From the IMG/VR virus record IMGVR_UViG_3300032323_000661, positions 1 to 56,368 of that record: a stretch of 56,368 nt of DNA; one strand, 5' to 3'. Each line of letters starts with the position of its first letter. The stretch's first letter is position 1. The notes beneath the pieces are model-generated. The model had not been told where the DNA came from. It was given only the letters and a program-made list of their open reading frames with translations, and did no database searches. Source of the stretch: a virus. Positions 25,415 through 32,416 of this stretch are shown here, in pieces. A program made the translations under genes and the position numbers.

Positions 25415-25728
25415 GTGTTTTTCTCCTTGAGGACGTTGTTGGCGTACACCATCCCATTGATAAAATATGGGTGGTCGTACATCGGACTATCGCCGTCGGG
25501 CATGTCGCTCGGCTCCAGCTCCTTCCATTTGCGCTGTGCCATCGCGTTCATTGCTTTGTCCACACTTGACTGCACCTGCATTTGTCGCCCATCGATCACG
25601 CCGCGCTCGTACTCGCTCAGGTGTGCACGCATATGCATCGCGTGCTCGCTCAGGGCGGCGCTTACAGCCTTTCGGCGCATGTCGGCTTCGCGCTCGATGC
25701 GGTTGAACTCGTCGTCTTCGTTGTTCAT
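25411..25728 (-). CDS. Early protein, charged helical, unknown
   Basis: A 105-aa protein starting MNNEDDEFNRIEREADM. It is largely helical and charged, with a more compact C-terminal segment (MYDHPYFINGMVYANNVLKEKNT). GGAG lies 8 bases before the ATG at 25728, and the start overlaps the previous stop. Confidence 0.65.
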   Translation of the reverse strand: MNNEDDEFNRIEREADMRRKAVSAALSEHAMHMRAHLSEYERGVIDGRQMQVQSSVDKAMNAMAQRKWKELEPSDMPDGDSPMYDHPYFINGMVYANNVLKEKNT

Positions 25729-25859
25729 GTCTTTTGCTCCTTCAGGAATGTGAATATCAGCCCTTTGCACCGCGTGCATTGGTACATGTAGTGGTTCGGT
25801 GTGCGCCACCTTGCGCCGAAGCTGCTCGGCTCCCAGCGATGTTTACAGGTCGTCGTCAT
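25725..25859 (-). CDS. 44-aa zinc-ribbon-like early protein
   Basis: A 44-residue protein starting MTTTCKHRWEPSSFG, with CKH near the N-terminus and CTRCKG near the C-terminus, a likely zinc site. AGGAGG lies 4 bases before the ATG at 25859. Stop and start overlap both neighbours. Confidence 0.6.
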   Translation of the reverse strand: MTTTCKHRWEPSSFGARWRTPNHYMYQCTRCKGLIFTFLKEQKT

Positions 25860-26016
25860 CGTCCTCCTCCATGTGTTCTTGCAGTAGTTGCAGCTTGGCG
25901 AGGTCGAGGCATCCGAGCGCTGTGGGCAGCACCATCGCTTCATCGTACCTGTGCACCACCTCCAGCAGCTCGTCCACGAGCTTTTGCGCCAGCGATCCTT
26001 GGTAGTCGTAGGTCAT
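25843..26016 (-). CDS. 57-aa acidic early protein
   Basis: Starts MTYDYQGSLAQKLVDELLEV and ends with an extremely acidic tail (EEDDDDDL). The helical body plus polyanionic tail could mimic DNA or bind a basic host protein; that is inference. The start at 26016 overlaps the preceding stop. Confidence 0.6.
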   Translation of the reverse strand: MTYDYQGSLAQKLVDELLEVVHRYDEAMVLPTALGCLDLAKLQLLQEHMEEDDDDDL

Positions 26017-26300
26017 GTGTTTTCCCCTGGCTTCGGTGCGGCGACGAGCATGGCGTGCCACACGTTAATCGTCGTGCCGTCTGTGTCAGCACTCGTGAAG
26101 TCAACGCGGTCAACTGCGCGAACCATTGCCTCGGTCGGGTCCTCCGGCACCAGCTTCCACCCTTCACGCACGAGTGCTGCGAGCGCGTGCTCCGCGATCG
26201 CCTTGTACTGGCCGCACCAATAGCGCGTCTCGGCTACAGTGTTGTGGCGTTCGCCGCGCTGTGCTTCTTTTAGCACCCGTTTTAGTACCTCGACGTTCAT
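26013..26300 (-). CDS. Early protein, 95 aa, unknown
   Basis: Starts MNVEVLKRVLKEAQRGE and contains EDPTEAMVRAVDRVDFTSADT, a pattern often seen in short phage proteins. The ATG at 26300 lies in the shared coupling box (GAAAGGCACTGGGATGA), overlapping the stop of the gene before it. Confidence 0.6.
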   Translation of the reverse strand: MNVEVLKRVLKEAQRGERHNTVAETRYWCGQYKAIAEHALAALVREGWKLVPEDPTEAMVRAVDRVDFTSADTDGTTINVWHAMLVAAPKPGENT

Positions 26301-26545
26301 CCCAGTGCCTTTCGCTCTTTTAAGTATCTTCGTACCAGCGGCACCATCCGGGCTTGAACGGTGAAGTGCTCGTGGGCGTTCGATTTTTTGTATATTGGTA
26401 CCCAGTCCCCGGTGCGTTGGCTGTGCACCTGCAGCACTTGGTAGGCGGCGGTCGTTGGCCGGTGCGCGATCCCCAGCTCGTCGAGCCATACCTTGAAGTC
26501 TTCGAGCCGGTTGAAGTGCAGTAGTGCGCGGTCGGGGTACGTCAT
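26297..26545 (-). CDS. Early protein, 82 aa, ends KALG
   Basis: Starts MTYPDRALLHFNRLEDF; a compact alpha/beta protein of unknown function ending ERKALG. Its start and its stop each lie in a copy of the repeated coupling box. Confidence 0.6.
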   Translation of the reverse strand: MTYPDRALLHFNRLEDFKVWLDELGIAHRPTTAAYQVLQVHSQRTGDWVPIYKKSNAHEHFTVQARMVPLVRRYLKERKALG

Positions 26546-26688
26546 CCCAGTGCCTTTCGCTTCCAGAGCTTGAACAGGGTGTAGGGGAGGAACCAGAGGG
26601 GCAGCGTCACGAAGACCAAACCCGCGATGGCCATAAGCCACGCGATCTCGGCAAGCCCGGTGACTGCTTCAGTAAAAGTGCCCATCAT
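26542..26688 (-). CDS. 48-aa small membrane protein, ends KALG
   Basis: Starts MMGTFTEAVTGLAEIAW, with one long hydrophobic segment (AWLMAIAGLVFVTLPLWFLPY) and a basic end (KLWKRKALG). Likely an inner-membrane protein of the early cluster. Start choice 26688 or 26685 is undecidable. Confidence 0.6.
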   Translation of the reverse strand: MMGTFTEAVTGLAEIAWLMAIAGLVFVTLPLWFLPYTLFKLWKRKALG

Positions 26689-27119
26689 CCCAGTGCCTTT
26701 CGCAGCGCGTTCAGCAGTCGCATTGTGGCCACTCCGGCGTTCGGGGCGTCGAGAATCGTGGGGTCCAGGCCGTACCTTTTGCACAGTGCGATCTTCTCGA
26801 CCCCGCCATTGCACTCGGCCACGAGCTGCTGTGCCTTATCCGGTTCCCGGGGTATCCGGGCGGGCTTCCGTGGGGTCTCCGTTGCGCTCGTGGGGGCAGG
26901 TGGGGGCGTCAGTACCGGCTCGCGCCGCAGGTGCATCGGAACGCGTCCGGTCACGTACCCCGCCTCGATCACCACGCCCGATTCGGTCGTGAATTTAGTG
27001 CCGTTCATCTTGGCGTATTCGCCTTTCGCCCACCACGGCACGTAATCCGGGTCCCCCGGGGGCCTGGGGCAGTGCTCGGACAGTGGCCCGAAGTCGTACT
27101 CGATCTTTTTCGTTACCAT
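26685..27119 (-). CDS. Early protein, 144 aa, unknown, ends KALG
   Basis: Starts MVTKKIEYDFGPLSEHCP, with a folded-looking N-terminal part (PDYVPWWAKGEYAKMNG), a Pro/Thr linker and a C-terminal helical part (CNGGVEKIALCKRYGLDP). GGAGG is 4 bases before the ATG. Its last codons form the first of three coupling boxes. Confidence 0.6.
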   Translation of the reverse strand: MVTKKIEYDFGPLSEHCPRPPGDPDYVPWWAKGEYAKMNGTKFTTESGVVIEAGYVTGRVPMHLRREPVLTPPPAPTSATETPRKPARIPREPDKAQQLVAECNGGVEKIALCKRYGLDPTILDAPNAGVATMRLLNALRKALG

Positions 27120-27247
27120 GGTGCCTCCGGCCATTTGGCCCGTTGCTGTTTGTCGTATTCGCCGCGTTGGCGCGGCGTCCAAGGGACTGGCCCACCGGGG
27201 GGCGGGAAGGGCCAGCGGGGGTCAGGCGGCGGGAGGGGTGTCGCCAT
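27113..27247 (-). CDS. 44-aa Pro/Trp-rich small protein
   Basis: Begins MATPLPPPDPRWPFPP and ends QQRAKWPEAPW. It overlaps the gene at 27222 at its start and the 27119 start at its stop, which fits the tight packing here. The ribosome site is only a GGGGCGG run, so it may not be expressed. Confidence 0.4.
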   Translation of the reverse strand: MATPLPPPDPRWPFPPPGGPVPWTPRQRGEYDKQQRAKWPEAPW

Positions 27248-27449
27248 AGCCGCCCCGCAGGTACTGCGTGATGAAGCTCTCCAACAACCCGAACGCGTCC
27301 CAGTCGGTCACGCCCTCGGGCAGGGGGTCGAACACTGCGTCGATGTTCGCGCCCTCGATGGTGGCCTCGAACCCGATCTGCTGGCCCGCGATCAGAAGGC
27401 GACCCCGCAGGGTGCCCGCCTCGATTCGTACTCTCCGTGCTGTCGTCAT
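27222..27449 (-). CDS. Early protein, 75 aa, unknown
   Basis: Starts MTTARRVRIEAGTLRGRLL and has a two-part pattern: a beta section, then an acidic helical section (FDPLPEGVTDWDAFGLLESF). GAGG precedes the ATG by 9 bases. Unrecognised. Confidence 0.6.
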   Translation of the reverse strand: MTTARRVRIEAGTLRGRLLIAGQQIGFEATIEGANIDAVFDPLPEGVTDWDAFGLLESFITQYLRGGYGDTPPAA

Positions 27450-27458
27450 TTTGCTGCC

Positions 27459-27938
27459 TCAATATGGTAGAAACCACGCCCATTTGCGGATGTTGTCTTC
27501 ACCCGGCAAGTATTGGAGGTTCCACGGGACATTAAGGCCGCATACAACGTGCTCTTTCGTGACTGGGTGGATTCCGCGTATCGGTACGATGTGATCCACG
27601 TGGTAACCTTCGGGGCGATTTGAATAAATCTGCTTAAATTGCTCAAAGTATTCCGGGTATTTGCCGCCTTGTTTGCGACGGGCAAACGAGTAGGCCCTTC
27701 GCCACTCTTTGTTTTCAGCGTGCCAACGACTGTTGCGCGATTTTTTACCCTCGTACAACGACCCGCCTTTGCTCTCGGCTGCGCGCTGATATTCCCGCAT
27801 CCTTTCGCGCTGCTCGGGCGATTTGCGGTACGCGTTGCTTCTTTCGTGCGTGCACGCGACGCATTTATAGCTAGATTCATACCTTGTTCCTTCCAATTCC
27901 GGGTGCTTATCGCACAGTTTGCCAAAATATCGACCCAT
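27459..27938 (-). CDS. HNH endonuclease
   Basis: A 159-aa protein with the HNH core in its C-terminal third: YHVDHIVPIRG, then HVVCGLNVPWNLQYLPGEDN. The N-terminal part is basic and aromatic with two Cys (YKCVACTHE), likely for zinc and DNA binding. ATG 27938 has GGAGG 7 bases upstream. It carries its own promoter, so it could be an independently mobile homing nuclease or a phage nicking enzyme. Confidence 0.85.
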   Translation of the reverse strand: MGRYFGKLCDKHPELEGTRYESSYKCVACTHERSNAYRKSPEQRERMREYQRAAESKGGSLYEGKKSRNSRWHAENKEWRRAYSFARRKQGGKYPEYFEQFKQIYSNRPEGYHVDHIVPIRGIHPVTKEHVVCGLNVPWNLQYLPGEDNIRKWAWFLPY

Positions 27939-27958
27939 ATGGTACCTCCGCAATGCGT

Positions 27959-27987
27959 AGCATACCATATACAGGCTTTTCCGTCAA
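27959..27987 (-). promoter_or_regulatory. Promoter for the HNH gene
   Basis: Minus strand: -35 TTGACG (27987-27982), 17-base spacer, -10 TATGCT (27964-27959), about 20 bases before the HNH start. It overlaps the stop of the gene at 27984. Confidence 0.5.
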
Positions 27988-28541
27988 GCGACAGATTCTT
28001 TTTGGATTTTGCGAATCATGTTACCAATTGACATCCGTTGCATCCCCACATTCAGGTGCTCGAAGCGACTCTTCAAATCTCGCACAGAATGGCCAGTGAT
28101 TTTCGAACCTTCGCCATACACTTGATCGATAGTCATGCCGCGCAGCTGCACAGCGATCGCGTCGCCCTTGTCGATCGAGCGGCGCACTTGGCCATTGACC
28201 ACCGCCTTGTATTTCTCGTACTGCGGCAGGTATCCGGCGTACACCACGCCGTTTTTGCGCTCGGAAGGGTCCTTAGGCTCTTTCTCGGCTTTCGCGGCCT
28301 TGGCGGCTTTTGCTGCAGCTTTTGCATCGTGCGCGCGCATCGCTTCGGCCTTTTGCATTACCAGCTCGGCGGTCATGCCGGACAGGGCGGCGTGGGCTGA
28401 GAGTGCACCGTTGCGCACCTTGAATTCGCGGGTGTCGGCGTCCATGGTCTGCACTGTGGTCCAACCGCCGTTGACGGCTACGATCTCGACGCGCTCGCCG
28501 GTGGCGGTAACGACTGCGGTGGTGATTGCTGCTGTGTTCAT
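27984..28541 (-). CDS. Early protein, 185 aa, Ala/Lys-rich linker
   Basis: Starts MNTAAITTAVVTATGERVE. It has an N-terminal beta domain, a helical Ala/Lys-rich linker (DAKAAAKAAKAAKAEKE) and a C-terminal helical part (MSIGNMIRKIQKESVA). It sits behind the best early promoter and the conserved leader, so it is expected to be strongly expressed early. Function unknown; DNA binding is a guess from charge. Confidence 0.7.
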   Translation of the reverse strand: MNTAAITTAVVTATGERVEIVAVNGGWTTVQTMDADTREFKVRNGALSAHAALSGMTAELVMQKAEAMRAHDAKAAAKAAKAAKAEKEPKDPSERKNGVVYAGYLPQYEKYKAVVNGQVRRSIDKGDAIAVQLRGMTIDQVYGEGSKITGHSVRDLKSRFEHLNVGMQRMSIGNMIRKIQKESVA

Positions 28542-28544
28542 GAT

Positions 28545-28623
28545 CTCTTGTCCTCTATTCGGTATTTCGGTTGCTGGAAAAGCCCAGTAATTGTATTGTA
28601 GCACGGGTGGGATAATTTGTCAA
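28545..28623 (-). promoter_or_regulatory. Early promoter and leader cassette 1
   Basis: Minus strand: -35 TTGACA (28623-28618), 17-base spacer ending CACCCGTGC, -10 TACAAT (28600-28595) with extended TG. The leader starts near a CTGG...CCAG hairpin and ends in AATAGAGGAC, the ribosome site of the 28541 gene. Shares this layout with cassettes 2 and 3. Confidence 0.8.
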
Positions 28624-28634
28624 TCCCCCTGCAC

Positions 28635-28907
28635 TCACTCCCCTGTCGCCTCTGCGACACCCGAGGGGTCCCGCACCATTGCAAGGTAGTCCTCGACCTG
28701 CTCGGTCCACGCGTGGTCGGGCCACCAAATCTTGTACTGCTCGTCCTGCGGGAAATACTGCACGAAGCACGCGGCCTTGGGTAGTCCCTCCATGTCGGAG
28801 CCTTTCGCCACGATGCATCCGACGAATCCCTCGACCCAGATGGCTTCGAGTCCCCGGTTCTCAATGGCGTCCACGAGGTCGAGTGTTTTGTGGTTGATGG
28901 TCTGCAT
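28635..28907 (-). CDS. Early protein, 90 aa, unknown
   Basis: Starts MQTINHKTLDLVDAIEN. Compact alpha/beta sequence with several Trp (AIWVEGFVG, YKIWWPDHAW). ATG 28907 with GGAG 9 bases upstream is preferred over a GTG at 28916 that would abut the ribosome site. Confidence 0.65.
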   Translation of the reverse strand: MQTINHKTLDLVDAIENRGLEAIWVEGFVGCIVAKGSDMEGLPKAACFVQYFPQDEQYKIWWPDHAWTEQVEDYLAMVRDPSGVAEATGE

Positions 28908-28912
28908 GGTGT

Positions 28913-29092
28913 TCACTCCTCAACAATGTTCAAGATGCCGCGAGCCATTGCGGCGCTGTGGGCAGCGTTTTGCTGCATGCGTACAGCGATAAATGCGTAC
29001 TCCGGGCTTTTGCGGCACTCACTGGCTTGCAGGTACACGAAGGCCGCGTCCTCTTGGAACCAGATCGCTTTGTCGATGTCGAATTGTGTCAT
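28913..29092 (-). CDS. Early protein, 59 aa, unknown
   Basis: A 59-residue frame starting MTQFDIDKAIWFQEDAAF and ending ARGILNIVEE, with the conserved AATAGAGGAC leader and ATG at 29092. It is directly behind early promoter 2, so expression is likely. Helical; no motif recognised. Confidence 0.65.
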   Translation of the reverse strand: MTQFDIDKAIWFQEDAAFVYLQASECRKSPEYAFIAVRMQQNAAHSAAMARGILNIVEE

Positions 29093-29170
29093 TTCGCTGT
29101 CCTCTATTCAGTCTATTGCACTGGGAAAATCCAGTAACTGTATTATAGCACGGGTGCTACAGGCTTGCAA
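29093..29170 (-). promoter_or_regulatory. Early promoter and leader cassette 2
   Basis: Minus strand: -35 TTGCAA (29170-29165), 17-base spacer, -10 TATAAT (29147-29142) in GTGCTATAAT. A 5-prime hairpin ACTGG-(ATTTTC)-CCAGT is followed by AATAGAGGAC and the ATG at 29092. Confidence 0.8.
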
Positions 29171-29873
29171 GTATTTGCCGCAATTCACCCTGCCCACCGT
29201 TGCAGTAATGCAACACCCCGGCCTTTCGCCACCGCTCCTGAATGCTGTGGTTGATGAATTTGGTCATTAGCACCACGTTGGCCATCGGGTGCACGTTGCG
29301 CTTGCTCGCGTCGTCCGAGTCGTACCACTGGATATCGAGCCGGTGTCCGAATTCGCGTCTGAGCACCTCCCCGGTCTGCGGCAGCAGTCCCAGGATTAGG
29401 ACGCCGGGGCGGCACTGTCGCGGCTGCGACACGGGTAGAGGGTTGTGCCGGGGTCTGTGCTGCGTTTCGCTGGTCGTCGTGGTCCGAGTCTCGACCTCCA
29501 CCCGCATTCTGTCGGCTATCCGCTCCGCTACCTTGTCGGCGAGGACATCCAGCAGCTGCTCGAATATGGTGGCGAGCCGCTCCGTGGGGGTCTCCTTGCG
29601 CTCTGGCGCGGGGGTAGGGGCCAGAATAGGGGCCGAGGCCTCTGCGGGCTTCTCGGGCCGCTTCTTGCGGGCATTTGCCCGGGCGATCTCTATTCGGTCT
29701 TTGTAGTTGAACACCCGCCGGTCGGTCACCACGATCCGGCGACCGGAACCCAGCACCGACTGCGCCTCGCGCAGCGCGTCTTTGCGCAGCATGTTCGGGC
29801 TGTCGCGAAAGAGTTCCTCCATCCGGGCGAAAATCGCCTTCTTCTCGATATCGGTCCACACGGTTCGTGTCAT
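29157..29873 (-). CDS. 238-aa protein with DUF2325-like C-terminus
   Basis: N-terminal helices (TDIEKKAIFARMEELFRD), a Pro/Ala linker, then a C-terminal domain with GVLILGLLPQTGEVLRREF, IQWYDSDDASKRNVH and NVVLMTKFINHSIQERWRK. Its Rossmann-like order resembles DUF2325 proteins; the resemblance is recalled, not searched. The start uses the AATAGAGGA leader. Function unknown. Confidence 0.6.
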   Translation of the reverse strand: MTRTVWTDIEKKAIFARMEELFRDSPNMLRKDALREAQSVLGSGRRIVVTDRRVFNYKDRIEIARANARKKRPEKPAEASAPILAPTPAPERKETPTERLATIFEQLLDVLADKVAERIADRMRVEVETRTTTTSETQHRPRHNPLPVSQPRQCRPGVLILGLLPQTGEVLRREFGHRLDIQWYDSDDASKRNVHPMANVVLMTKFINHSIQERWRKAGVLHYCNGGQGELRQILASL

Positions 29874-29971
29874 AACTCGGTTTCCTCTATTAGTCTAAAA
29901 AGTGCCGAGAGCCTTTCGACCCCCGGCAAAGCTTCATGGCCACTGCCGTCTCCAGCAGTGCCCCCATTCTA

Positions 29972-30145
29972 TCACGCGTCCCAGTCCTCGGGAATGTCGA
30001 AGTCTTCCTCGTCGGCGCTCGGCCTTTCGAATCCGGAGCCCCGGCACCACGAGCAACTCGCGCCGTCGTATTGACCCTCGCCCGTCCCGTTGCACCCGGA
30101 GCAGTACGCGGCCTCCTCGCTTTCGATCTCTTCAACGTTTGTCAT
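29972..30145 (-). CDS. 57-aa DnaJ-type zinc-finger protein
   Basis: Starts MTNVEEIESEEAAY and has CSGCNGTGEG and CSWCRGSGF, two CxxCxGxG motifs forming a DnaJ-type zinc-binding hairpin, with an acidic tail (DEEDFDIPEDWDA). No J-domain is present. It may bind a chaperone or protein partner. Confidence 0.65.
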   Translation of the reverse strand: MTNVEEIESEEAAYCSGCNGTGEGQYDGASCSWCRGSGFERPSADEEDFDIPEDWDA

Positions 30146-30590
30146 TGCGCAGCTTCCATTCAATCACTCGTTCCACCACCTCGCACGCGTGCAGCAGCTC
30201 GCGCCGGGTAGCGGCCTTTTGCATCGCATCGCACCGCACCAGCGCTTGCCCGATCGCTCGGAACTGCTCGCCCGTGCACCCGACCTTGTTGGTCTCGTAC
30301 CACCGGTCGATTACCGCCCGAATCGCGCTCAGGCCCGCTTCCATGTCGGCCCGGGTCTCCGGGTTCTCGAACGTCTCCCCGGCGAGCACGTACCCGCAGT
30401 TAATGCGGAAATTGACCGCACTTAGCGAGTACCAATTGCCCTCGCCGCGCATCATCGCGTTGAGCTCCACGTGCGGGATGGTCTGCAGATCCAGTTCGGC
30501 TTGCGCCGAGAATCGGATGTTGACCGGCAACTGGGGACCTTCCGTGTGGCGCGGACGGTACTTCTTGCGTGGCTTCTTACTTTGTGGCAT
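30132..30590 (-). CDS. Conserved early protein, 152 aa
   Basis: Begins MPQSKKPRKKYRPRH, a basic N-terminus common to several phage and prophage proteins of unknown role, followed by a helical domain (FRAIGQALVRCDAMQKAA, ELLHACEVVERVIEWKL). It overlaps both neighbours, suggesting coupled translation. Confidence 0.65.
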   Translation of the reverse strand: MPQSKKPRKKYRPRHTEGPQLPVNIRFSAQAELDLQTIPHVELNAMMRGEGNWYSLSAVNFRINCGYVLAGETFENPETRADMEAGLSAIRAVIDRWYETNKVGCTGEQFRAIGQALVRCDAMQKAATRRELLHACEVVERVIEWKLRNDKR

Positions 30591-30753
30591 CGGAGCGTCT
30601 GAGTGCTATCGTGTCCCAGTACACCCACCTCGGGCCGAGGAACTGGACGGACCGGACCCACTGGTGCCGATTGTGGCGGCGGGTATGGTGTGGAACGCCA
30701 TCGACGTCGAACAGGCGTTTCGCGTTGCGGATTAATTCACGTGTGGTCTTCAT
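30577..30753 (-). CDS. Early protein, 58 aa, basic
   Basis: Starts MKTTRELIRNAKRLFDVDG and has a His/Arg-rich middle (PHHTRRHNRHQWVRS). GAGGAG lies 8 bases before ATG 30753. Its stop overlaps the next start by 14 bases. Possible small nucleic acid binder; unrecognised. Confidence 0.6.
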   Translation of the reverse strand: MKTTRELIRNAKRLFDVDGVPHHTRRHNRHQWVRSVQFLGPRWVYWDTIALRRSDATK

Positions 30754-30781
30754 CTATTGACTCCTCAGTTAGAATTCGGGT

Positions 30782-31096
30782 TTACGCGTTGTGCGGTACG
30801 ATCTCGGTCGCGTCGATGTTCATCGAGGTGGAGGCCTTCATGTTCGCGGCGCACCACTCCTCGCCAAGAGCTGCACGGGCGGCGGCAGTGTCGAGACGCT
30901 CCGAGGTGATGTGGCGGGTCTTGAGTACGTAGTGGTCGCCCCGGTAAATCGTATCGGCCCCGGCGCAGTCCTTGCGCAGCGCCTCGACAAGCTCTTTCTC
31001 GCGCTTGGCCAACGATTTGATCTGGTCACGCAGCGCGGCCAGCTCGTCGATCACTGCAGCGGTGATTACGATTGCGGGGGTAGTAACTTTTGCCAT
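30782..31096 (-). CDS. Early coiled-coil protein, 104 aa
   Basis: Starts MAKVTTPAIVITAAV, with a coiled coil (DELAALRDQIKSLAKREKEL), then a beta/helix section (YVLKTRHITSERLDTAAARAAL) resembling a recurrent family of small phage proteins, some of which sit with nucleotide or recombination genes. Served by early promoter 3 with the AATAGAGGAC leader. Confidence 0.65.
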   Translation of the reverse strand: MAKVTTPAIVITAAVIDELAALRDQIKSLAKREKELVEALRKDCAGADTIYRGDHYVLKTRHITSERLDTAAARAALGEEWCAANMKASTSMNIDATEIVPHNA

Positions 31097-31172
31097 TTTG
31101 GGTCCTCTATTTGACTATACACTGGGAATGTCCAGCAATTGTATTATAACACGGGTGGGATAAGGGGCGCAA
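31097..31172 (-). promoter_or_regulatory. Early promoter and leader cassette 3
   Basis: Minus strand: -35 TTGCGC (31172-31167), 18-base spacer, -10 TATAAT (31148-31143) preceded by CACCCGTGT. The 5-prime hairpin GCTGG-(ACATTC)-CCAGT and AATAGAGGAC leader match cassettes 1 and 2. Confidence 0.75.
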
Positions 31173-31177
31173 TACCC

Positions 31178-31438
31178 CTACTGTTTGATACGGATCGCCA
31201 CAATATGCGCGTACCCCGCGATATCGGCCCAGGAATCGACCACGTTGGGGTCGCCGTTCAGAATGCGCGATATCTTGTGCTGGATCATGTCGAGCGACTC
31301 GCGCTGATGGGGCAACAGGTTCTGCCACCCGGGTATCAGTCGCATGTAGTCCTTCAAGTCCTGCGCGATATGGGCTTGGTCCGTGAAATCCCCATACTGC
31401 TCACCCCGCTCGGCGGTAATTGCTTCGATGTCTGCCAT
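31178..31438 (-). CDS. DUF6378-like protein
   Basis: An 86-aa protein: ERGEQYGDFTDQAHIAQDLK, LDMIQHKISRILNGDP, then VDSWADIAGYAHIV. This linear motif order matches what I recall as DUF6378, a compact helical phage family of unknown function sometimes likened to nucleotide-pyrophosphohydrolase-type bundles. GGAGG lies upstream of the ATG. It is near the Z-DNA genes. Confidence 0.75.
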   Translation of the reverse strand: MADIEAITAERGEQYGDFTDQAHIAQDLKDYMRLIPGWQNLLPHQRESLDMIQHKISRILNGDPNVVDSWADIAGYAHIVAIRIKQ

Positions 31439-31443
31439 TTGCT

Positions 31444-31665
31444 TCAGTCCTCCGTCCGTACTGCTCGCGCATCTTCACGTTCGAACAATTCCAACTGGGC
31501 GCGAGTCACGACCTCCACCGGTGCCCCGGTCGTCGCTTCCGGGTGTTCGCGTGTCGTGAACCGCGTCTTGCACACTATGCACCCGCGGCGGCGCTTTACA
31601 CGCCCGTCCTCGTTCTGGTATGTGGTCAACACCCGTGTGTCTTCCCCGCATTCGATGCATCTCAT
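31444..31665 (-). CDS. NrdR-type zinc-ribbon protein
   Basis: A 73-aa protein starting MRCIECGEDTRVLTT, continuing RRRGCIVCKTRFTTREHPE. These two CxxC pairs and the basic RVKRRRGC stretch closely follow the N-terminal zinc ribbon of bacterial NrdR, the repressor of ribonucleotide reductase genes. The ATP-cone that normally follows is absent. It overlaps the gene before it in the datZ-mazZ-purZ run and could bind host nrd operators. Confidence 0.75.
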   Translation of the reverse strand: MRCIECGEDTRVLTTYQNEDGRVKRRRGCIVCKTRFTTREHPEATTGAPVEVVTRAQLELFEREDARAVRTED

Positions 31666-31856
31666 TGCATTTGTCCTTTCACTTCTTGCGCTGCGAATTG
31701 CAGCGATTGCGCCAGTTCCGCGTAGTCGCGGGGGTGCACATGCACGAACTCAATCCCAGCGGTCGGCGAGTTCTGCACGAGGATGACGCCCGTTCCGTAC
31801 ATGAGAGCATCAACCACGGCTTTCTCGGTGACCTGCGCCAGATCGGTCGGGTTCAC
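31662..31856 (-). CDS. 64-aa protein coupled to datZ
   Basis: Starting at the GTG that overlaps the datZ stop (GTGA), it reads MNPTDLAQVTEKAVVDALMYG and contains GVILVQNSPTAGIEFVHVHP. Small alpha/beta protein, no recognised family. Confidence 0.6.
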   Translation of the reverse strand: MNPTDLAQVTEKAVVDALMYGTGVILVQNSPTAGIEFVHVHPRDYAELAQSLQFAAQEVKGQMQ

Positions 31857-32416
31857 AGCCAGCCCCCGTGGATATTGATCTCGGCGCACACTTCGCGCAC
31901 CCCGGCACGCACCCGCAACTCGGGCCACTGCTTCTCGATGGTGTCCACCATTGTGGCGAGAATCCGACGCATACCGTCGAGCACCTCCAGCGCGTGCTGG
32001 CCATAGCCGTTGTCCTGCAGGAAGAAAATCGCCTCGATCTGGTCCGCGAGCTTCACGATCGCTTCGATCTCGGTCCCTTCCGATTGCCGCATCGAGCCCG
32101 AGTGGTCACGGTCCACGAGGTCCTCGGCACGCTCGACGACACCGGGTCCGGCGACCTTTTCGAGTTCGCGCTTAAATGGTGTGGGGATATCGCCCGTACG
32201 CACCTCGATCAAGTCGTGCGAGAGCGCGTTCTGCAGCAGCTGGAGCCGGAGACGGTCGTGCAGCAAGCCCTTGTAGCCCATCGAGGCGGCGAGCGAGCCC
32301 GCAATGACCGCAACCGCAAAGGAGTGTTCGGCCAGTGTCTGCTGGCGGTGCGTTTGTACGATGTGCCAGCGTTTCACATGGCAAGCGCGGAGTTGTTCGT
32401 AGGTGGTGAGGCTCAT
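31853..32416 (-). CDS. datZ: dATP triphosphohydrolase (HD domain), DatZ
   Basis: Expected to hydrolyse dATP to deoxyadenosine and triphosphate, emptying the dATP pool so that dZTP is used. The 187-aa protein has the HD-domain metal ligands H31 (TLAEHSFAV), H67-D68 (ALSHDLIEV) and D125 (VKLADQIEA), with spacing close to that of the characterised cyanophage S-2L enzyme. TGDIPTPFK follows the HD pair as in YfbR-like nucleotidases. The ATG overlaps the previous stop (ATGA). Clustered with mazZ, purZ and dpoZ. Confidence 0.88.
   Translation of the reverse strand: MSLTTYEQLRACHVKRWHIVQTHRQQTLAEHSFAVAVIAGSLAASMGYKGLLHDRLRLQLLQNALSHDLIEVRTGDIPTPFKRELEKVAGPGVVERAEDLVDRDHSGSMRQSEGTEIEAIVKLADQIEAIFFLQDNGYGQHALEVLDGMRRILATMVDTIEKQWPELRVRAGVREVCAEINIHGGWL

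Noticed and set aside
27446-27925. 159-aa minus-strand frame overlapping the HNH gene
   Set aside because: The other frame has the HNH motif, promoter and ribosome site; this one is Arg/Thr/Ser-rich with no motif.
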